Shown here: positions 62,540-64,000 of the stretch, piece after piece | Layout: each line of letters begins with the position of its first letter | How positions within the stretch are numbered: the first letter of the stretch is position 1 | Assembly: GCA_012845835.1 (NCBI GenBank) | Contig: JABAKD010000002.1 | Coordinates: 22,316,454 to 22,380,453, forward strand | DNA: 64,000 nt | From: Undaria pinnatifida | Lineage: Eukaryota; Sar; Phaeophyceae; Laminariales; Alariaceae | Direction of reading: 5' to 3' | Translations under genes and position numbers: made by a program | Notes under the pieces: generated by a model | Database searches by the model: none | What the model saw: the letters and a program-made list of their open reading frames with translations, nothing else | Told to the model about the DNA's origin: nothing

Positions 62540-62875
62540 GTTTTCTGCTTCTTTTTTTTTTTTTTTTATTAGCACACTTTCACTTTCCAGCTGCTGGACA
62601 AGCCGTGGTCACAGGTGTCATCCCTTCTCCTCCCCGGTTCTTGCCTTCAATTTTTATCGCGCATAGGGTTCAGCAATCCCACTGCTCGTCGAGTGTTCAT
62701 CGAATGTTGCTAACTCACGCTCTCGCGCTTTCCGCAAGTCAATTTGTGCACAAGAAAAAGTCCCAACGAATTTTTACGAGTATGCACTCGGCGGGGCTCG
62801 AACTCACGAAACTGACCTATACCAGGCTCGATGATAACCTGATACGCTACCGGGGCGACCGGTCAAAACTTATAT
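62540..62875 (-). repeat. SINE A, full-length, minus strand
   Basis: On the minus strand: head GGTCGCCCCGGTAGCGTATC, B box GTGAGTTCGAGCCCCGCC, body CTTGCGGAAAGCGCGAGAGC, AGTGGGATTGCTGAACCCTA, AAAATTGAAGGCAAGAACCG, CTTGTCCAGCAGCTGG and a poly(A) tail (poly-T at 62551-62566). The best-preserved copy in the window. Confidence 0.85.
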
Positions 62876-63070
62876 TCGTCTCTTGCTCAATGGGGTCAAA
62901 CTAATGCAACTGGGTATTGATTGGTAAAATACCCGCATTTCCCTCCGCCGGGACTTGGAGGAGACAGCAAAGCAATCCGCTCTTAAATCGAGTAAATAGC
63001 CGGCGAGAAATTCGCAAACAAAGTTGGCCCCATTGGGTGATTCTGGCAGAGTGATCGTGCAAAATTAGCC

Positions 63071-63635
63071 ATGGGCAACTCGAAAAAACCTGAAGGTACC
63101 GAACCGAAAGGAAAAAAAAGAAAATTGCAAAGGTCAAGGAGGCTTATCGGGCGCGTACCGGGACCACGACGGCAGACGCGGGCGTGGCTGCACGCCGGGC
63201 GCTTGCCATCCAGCGCGGCGGTGTCGAGGATGCCGAGGGCATCCGTGACCGGGTCGTGAAGCAGCGCGACGAGAGCCGGGTCGAGGCCGCTGAGGCAAAG
63301 TCTTTGCTGCAAGATGTCTCTCAACAGTTGTCCGAGGAGAAAGGCAAACTCAACCTGGAGCAGGACCTCCGACACGAGTCAGATGCAGCCTTGGCCCAAA
63401 CCCGAGTCAAGCTACACGCACAGCAGCAACTTTCCCCGCGAGCTAGAGGTGAAGCGTGCTGCATCGGAGGCGCGCTAGATAGAGTTGGGAAAGACGCTGG
63501 AGGTTCGCAAAAAAGGAAAAACTGCGGCACTGCTGCTGCATAACATCACCATCTTGGAGGAATTCAGATGCATAGGTCTGCTGTCGGCCATCTTGCCGGA
63601 GGGTGCCCCAGAAGATGTGTTCCGCCTACGCTAGC
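63071..63635 (+). pseudogene. Coiled-coil protein pseudogene, possibly a retroelement gag
   Basis: ATG at 63071 with good context (GCCATGG) starts MGNSKKPEGTEPKGKK. A shift in an A-run (63110-63125) leads to KIAKVKEAYRARTGTTTADA, then VAARRALAIQRGGVEDAEGI, RDRVVKQRDESRVEAAEAKS, LLQDVSQQLSEEKGKLNLEQ and DLRHESDAALAQTRVKLHAQ: charged heptad sequence. A second shift near 63440 gives RELEVKRAASEAR, a TAG, then IELGKTLEVRKKGKTAALLL, HNITILEEFRCIGLLSAILP and EGAPEDVFRLR before a stop. Three lesions make it a pseudogene. Gag identity is a guess from size and small basic start. Confidence 0.55.
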
Positions 63636-63687
63636 TGTCCCTTGAGTACGCTGCTACACGCGGGGGGTAGAGCAGCACCTACCTCGG

Positions 63688-63690
<3 letters not shown>

Positions 63691-63720
<30 letters not shown>

Positions 63721-63722
63721 GC
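63691..63722 (+). repeat. (CAG)n microsatellite
   Basis: About nine CAG repeats plus interrupted AAGCAGCAG follow the coiled-coil pseudogene; they create poly-Ser/Ala frames that are not genes. Confidence 0.9.
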
Positions 63723-63971
63723 AGCTATTTTTTTTCTACACACGCTCCAACTTTTTTTGCCGCAGAACAGCAGCAAGCGGCACAGGCTTCGTTTTGACGA
63801 ATAATTTTTTGCAGGTGATGTGGGGCCTTTCCCCCCATCGCTGATTGGTTGATTTCCTAAAGAGATTTTTTCCCAGAGAACGACCATGGGACATTTTTTT
63901 TCCAAATTCTACGTCTAAAATTTTGCCAGTCCCAGGCCTAACTGTATACAAGTATCCTTGAAAAAAATTAC

Positions 63972-64000
63972 CTGTATATTATAAAAATAAAAATACACTC
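63972..64000 (-). repeat. FB foldback end, cut by window edge
   Basis: TATATTATAAAAATAAAAAT followed by ACACTC is the outer end of an FB left arm as at 51645-51660 and 57232-57252; the rest lies beyond the window. Confidence 0.75.

Overview
This is a nuclear genomic window from a eukaryote, most likely a brown alga or related stramenopile. That assignment rests on pattern recognition: one intron-rich gene with GT-AG introns of roughly 170 to 870 bp, a tyrosine-recombinase retroelement, copia relics, and glycine-rich LINE tails of a kind I associate with brown-algal genomes. Nothing prokaryotic was seen (no operons, no Shine-Dalgarno-led genes).

The one clear host gene is a group II PLP-dependent aromatic-L-amino-acid decarboxylase (AAAD) on the + strand. 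Eleven exons join in phase from 22859 to 40162 into 545 codons plus a stop (1638 nt), with the PLP lysine in an NLHKW motif. The initiating ATG exon was not found. Intron 1 is about 11.4 kb and packed with transposable elements; the other introns are short. The position normally held by the catalytic-loop tyrosine encodes isoleucine.

Nearly everything else is mobile DNA. Region by region: 1-6275, a Ty1/copia element (5' LTR cut by the window edge) lacking integrase, with a YVND reverse transcriptase and a second copia RNase H fragment inside. 6.5-10.1 kb, a degraded minus-strand coding block with a PHD-like zinc finger, next to a tandem array of about 270-bp units (10.34-11.53 kb). 13.4-18.3 kb, a degraded DIRS-like element on the minus strand (gag, RT with YVDD, RNase H, tyrosine recombinase). 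18.8-19.5 kb, a LINE 3' end. 20-34 kb, foldback elements, tRNA-derived SINEs and a composite repeat called R4/X here, partly inside AAAD intron 1. 42.5-55.4 kb, the same families again with a second LINE tail, a MITE and a minisatellite. 56.2-61.8 kb, two TIR DNA transposons of probable hAT type encoding a hAT-like C-terminal region and a small PHD-like zinc-finger protein. 61.8-64 kb, a poly(A) retroposon, a SINE, a coiled-coil pseudogene and the first bases of another foldback copy.

The most unusual material is (i) the hAT-like elements whose companion zinc-finger gene recurs in two independent elements, with a third similar finger at 8 kb, (ii) a 734-bp near-complete palindrome with many half-copies, (iii) SINE families sharing internal cores or 3' tails, and (iv) the AAAD with a substituted catalytic-loop position. 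Repeat names (FB, R4, X, PA1, AAC1, AAC2, SINE A/B/C) are labels made up for this annotation; all repeat boundaries are by eye and approximate.
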